Positions 33,801 through 36,558 of a stretch of 36,558 nucleotides of DNA are shown here, one piece after another. The stretch is from positions 1 to 36,558 of the forward strand of contig MCFE01000782.1 in NCBI GenBank assembly GCA_002104905.1. The letters are read 5' to 3'. This DNA comes from Basidiobolus meristosporus CBS 931.73. Lineage: Eukaryota > Basidiobolomycota > Basidiobolomycetes > Basidiobolales > Basidiobolaceae. How positions within the stretch are numbered: the first letter of the stretch is position 1; each line of letters opens with the position of its first letter. Position numbers and translations under genes: made by a program. The notes under the pieces are model-generated. The model had not been told where the DNA came from. It made no database searches and saw nothing but the letters and a program-made list of their open reading frames with translations.

Positions 33801-34772
33801 ACGGACCTTAAGAGAAGTACTCTATGTAACAGAAATAACCAAGAATCTACTATATGTATGCAAAGCCACAGCAGAAGGACTCAGTTTCAGCTTTGACAAT
33901 TGTGGAATCAGGATCATTGATCAAAATGGTGCCCATATTGCTTTGGGTATCAGAGATCAGAATATATATAAGTTGACCTATATTCCAATATATCTGGAAG
34001 TCAATATAAGTAACTTGAATCAAGAAACATCAATACTATGGCATAGGAGATTTGGCACATCAACTTTGATTATTTGTGCAAAATTATCAAAGATCAGCTA
34101 ATTTCTGGAGTAAAAATTGATCCCCCACTAATTTGGAGCACTGTGAGGCCTGCATATATGAAAAATAAGCCAGACAACTGGTCAAGAGCTCTGGACTAAT
34201 CAAAACTAAGAAAAAATTAGATCTAATTCACTCATATCTGTGTGGACCTATGCAAAATTTATCCTTAGGCAGGATGAAGTACTTTGTCACTTTTTTTATA
34301 ATCATATAAGATACATCTGTGTCTACCTCATGGAGAGAAAGGAAGAAGCTCTGTTTGAGCTCAGGGAGCTTAAAGCCATGGTGGAGAGAAAAATTGGTGA
34401 AAAAATCAAGAAAATACGATCTGAAAATGGTGGAGAATATACCTCAAAACACTTCAACTACTTGTGCAAAATTGATGGGATAAATCAAGAGACAACTGTA
34501 CCATACTCCCCATAGCCAAATGGAGTAGCAGAGTATGCAAACAGATCATTAATTGATGTGGCAAGATCTATGACCCATGATCAATAAATATCCTATGATT
34601 TTTGGGTAGAATCAGTTGCCACAGCTGTATACCTTGAAGATAGGAGGTATAACACAATACTTCATGATTCTACTCCATTTGAAGCACAGTATGGACACAG
34701 ATCAAGTGCAGAACATCTAAGAATATTTGGGTGTACAGCATATGCCAAGAAGCTGCCTGAATCAGTCAAACT
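33801..34772 (+). pseudogene. Protease-integrase remnant of copy B
   Basis: Continues copy B after element X, from the protease end (LREVLYVTEITKNLL) through the pre-integrase domain and integrase core (ENGGEYTS near 34425, NGVAEYAN near 34520) to KKLPESVK. Several indels and stops break the frame, and one catalytic Asp has changed to Glu-Asn context (SENGGEY for SDNGGEY). It is cut at 34772 by copy C. Confidence 0.88.
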
Positions 34773-35121
34773 TGTTGTAAAAATATGTAATTCCACCTAA
34801 ATATTCACCTAACTTAGTCACTTTGATCATTACCCTCAAATCCTGGAGAATACTGACCAAATTCCTTGTCGGGATTTACTTAGAATATCTTCACCAAAAT
34901 ACCAGGTTCCCAAAACATGAGAATTCTCAAAGTTGTCCAAACAGCCCCAAACTTTGCACACATGATCTTGGGACCTTCCTTAACCTATTCTATGTGTTTG
35001 TAATGCCAAGACCAGGTAAAAGTATAAATACTACTTTTACATTCAATAAATCATTAAGTGAAAACCACATAATCTACTTGTTCTCCCAATCACTTCCAAT
35101 ATCTCCAAGACTCTTACAACA
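34773..35121 (+). repeat. 5' LTR of copy C
   Basis: 349 bp, from TGTTGTAAAAATATG to CTTACAACA, with intact terminal inverted repeats, a TATAAATA and an AATAAA at the same positions as in copy A. Confidence 0.95.
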
Positions 35122-35135
35122 GGTTATGAGCCCTG
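35122..35135 (+). other. Primer-binding site of copy C
   Basis: GGTTATGAGCCCTG directly after the LTR. All 14 bases are complementary to the anticodon arm of yeast-type initiator tRNA-Met (CAGGGCUCAUAACC), one to two bases longer than the match in copy A. Confidence 0.8.
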
Positions 35136-35152
35136 AGCTGTCACTCTCTGCA

Positions 35153-36558
35153 ATGTCTACTACCACTATTACTGGAATTTTTCCCTATGTTGAAAAGTTG
35201 GATGGATCTAACTACCAAGTGTGGAAGGTGAAGATGAAGATGCTGCTACAAGAAAGAGGCCTTTGGGATATTGTCATGGGAGAAGAATGCCCTCCTAAAA
35301 ACATGGGAGAGGAAGCCTTAAAGTACCAGAAGAAAGAACAAAGTGCCTTTAACTGCATCTGCCTTAATGCCAAGGACAAATTGCTAACTCAATGCTCAAG
35401 AGCAAAAACAGCAAAGAATGCCTGGAAAGCATTGGAAGACACCTACCAGTCATGTTCAGCTGCCAAGAAAATGTATCTGAGACAAAAATGCTTTACTACA
35501 AAGCTGCTGCCAGGAGAAGAAATGAAAAATCTAATTAACAGAATTACCCTGCTGGTAGATGAGATGGAATTGGTGGGCGCACCAACTACTGATGAGGATG
35601 TGATAGTTACCATCCTGAATAGCCTGACAGACAAGTTTCAAGGCCTTGTATCAGCCCTAGAGTCCAGAACTGAAGATCTGACCTTAGATTACGTATATGG
35701 AAGGCTCCTGGATGAAGAATTTTGAAAATCAAGCGCCAATAAGAAGGAAGAAGAAAATGCTTTAATCAGCAATGATAACCAACAAAGGAGGTACCCATGA
35801 CCCTACAAAGACAACAGCAACCTATTTTGCAACTACTGCAAAAGGAAAGGACACACATCAGACTGGTGTCTCAAAAAGAAAGATAATCAGCAAAAGAAGC
35901 CTGAATATGGAAATGCTGCAGCAACTGAAGATAGACTATTCATATCTGCACTTAATATGACCACAAACCAGGATTCTCAGATATGATACATTGACTCTGG
36001 AGCATCTAAAAACTTTACACGCCAAAAAGAACTTTTTACCCAATATCAAGAAATTCCAATTAAGAAGGTTTTCATGGGTGACAATAGAACACTTGATGCA
36101 GTGGGAGAAGGAGCTATCCAAGTAAACCTAAGAAGCAGTGAAGGAAGCCATACACTGACCTTTAAAGAATTACTCTGTGTACCAGAAATAGCCAAGAACT
36201 TACTCTCTGTAAGCAAGGCCACAGCAGAAGGACTCAGTTTCAGTTTTGACAATTCTGGATGCAGGATCACTGATCAAAATGGTGCCCATATTGCTTTGGG
36301 CATCAGAGATCAGAATCTATACAAGTTGACTTATATTCCATCATATTTGGAAGCCAATATATGTAAATTAAATGAAGAAATACCAATGCTTTGGCACAGG
36401 AGATTTTGGGCACATCAATTTTGATCATTTGCGCATAATGATCAAAGATCAGCTAATTTCTGGAGTGAAAATTGATCCCCCAGCTAATTTGAAGCACTGT
36501 GAAGCCTGCATATATAGGAAACAAGCCAGACAACCGTTCAAGAGCTCTGGGTTAATCA
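35153..36558 (+). pseudogene. gag-protease of copy C, with stops
   Basis: Same start as copy A. The gag domain is intact up to TGA at 35723-35725. Further stops are TGA at 35798-35800 (Arg in copy A) and TGA at 35984-35986, directly before the protease DSGA. The zinc knuckle between them is intact. The protease part is open again from 35987 to about 36405, where an extra T shifts the frame. The element is inactive on its own. Confidence 0.9.

Larger units (their letters stand above)
26421..34772 (+). mobile_element. Copia copy B, old host of three later insertions
   Basis: Plus-strand copy in at least three pieces: 26421-27758, 32442-32492 and 33801-34772. When the inserts are skipped, the pieces are collinear with copy A: LTR, primer site, gag, protease, then integrase. 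The gaps are copy A, element X and copy C. Its own 3' part must lie past the right edge, beyond copy C. Only one CG dinucleotide remains in its first 1338 bases, and stops and indels are frequent, so B is much older than A. Confidence 0.88.
34773..36558 (+). mobile_element. Copia copy C, cut by the window edge
   Basis: Plus-strand copy that interrupts copy B in the integrase C-terminal region and runs off the right end. 1786 bp are visible: LTR, primer site, gag, protease and the start of pre-integrase. Sequence is close to copy A through gag, but it has at least three in-frame stops and one indel. The base pairs before the LTR (AAACT) would be the left target duplication. Confidence 0.92.

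Overview
This is eukaryotic nuclear DNA, almost certainly from a filamentous or early-diverging fungus. The protein genes carry short GT-AG introns (56-80 bp where they can be placed) and use the standard code. The gene set is typical of fungi: a CK2 regulatory subunit of the yeast CKB2 type, alpha-tubulin, ARF1, a KCS1-type inositol phosphate kinase, a 7TM receptor of the Git3/cAMP-receptor type and a secreted zinc carboxypeptidase. I cannot name the phylum from the sequence alone.

Positions 1-23.3 kb are single-copy, gene-bearing DNA. In order: a weak trace of an unrecognised gene at the left edge (+); CK2 beta (-, five exons); alpha-tubulin (-, intronless); a small membrane RING-H2 protein (+, two exons); a secreted M14 carboxypeptidase (+, five exons); ARF1 (-, three exons), convergent with the carboxypeptidase; a 3.2 kb interval with no supportable gene; a 7TM receptor (-, one exon) with a His-Ser repeat tail; a 3.8 kb gene-poor interval holding a CpG-free fossil segment, a G-quadruplex motif and the leader of the next gene; the KCS1-like kinase (+, two exons plus a likely 5'UTR intron); and 2 kb of GC-rich intergenic DNA with microsatellites.

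Positions 23.3 kb to the end are a nest of Ty1/copia LTR retrotransposons of one family, AT-rich and strongly depleted in CpG. Copies D and E lie on the minus strand, E inside D, both cut short. Copy B (+) is old and is broken by three insertions: the nearly complete copy A (27759-32441, with a perfect 5-bp target duplication), an unrelated 1.3 kb LTR-like element X containing three 119-bp tandem repeats, and copy C, which runs off the right edge. Just after the LTR lies a primer-binding site complementary to the anticodon arm of initiator tRNA-Met, the half-tRNA priming known from Drosophila copia and yeast Ty5.

The genes do not form a pathway or cluster. They are housekeeping and signalling genes (CK2, tubulin, ARF, inositol pyrophosphate synthesis, nutrient-type GPCR) plus one secreted protease. 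The most informative parts of the window are the retroelement nest, its CpG decay gradient and the unusual details of individual genes. No CRISPR, rRNA or tRNA gene was found.
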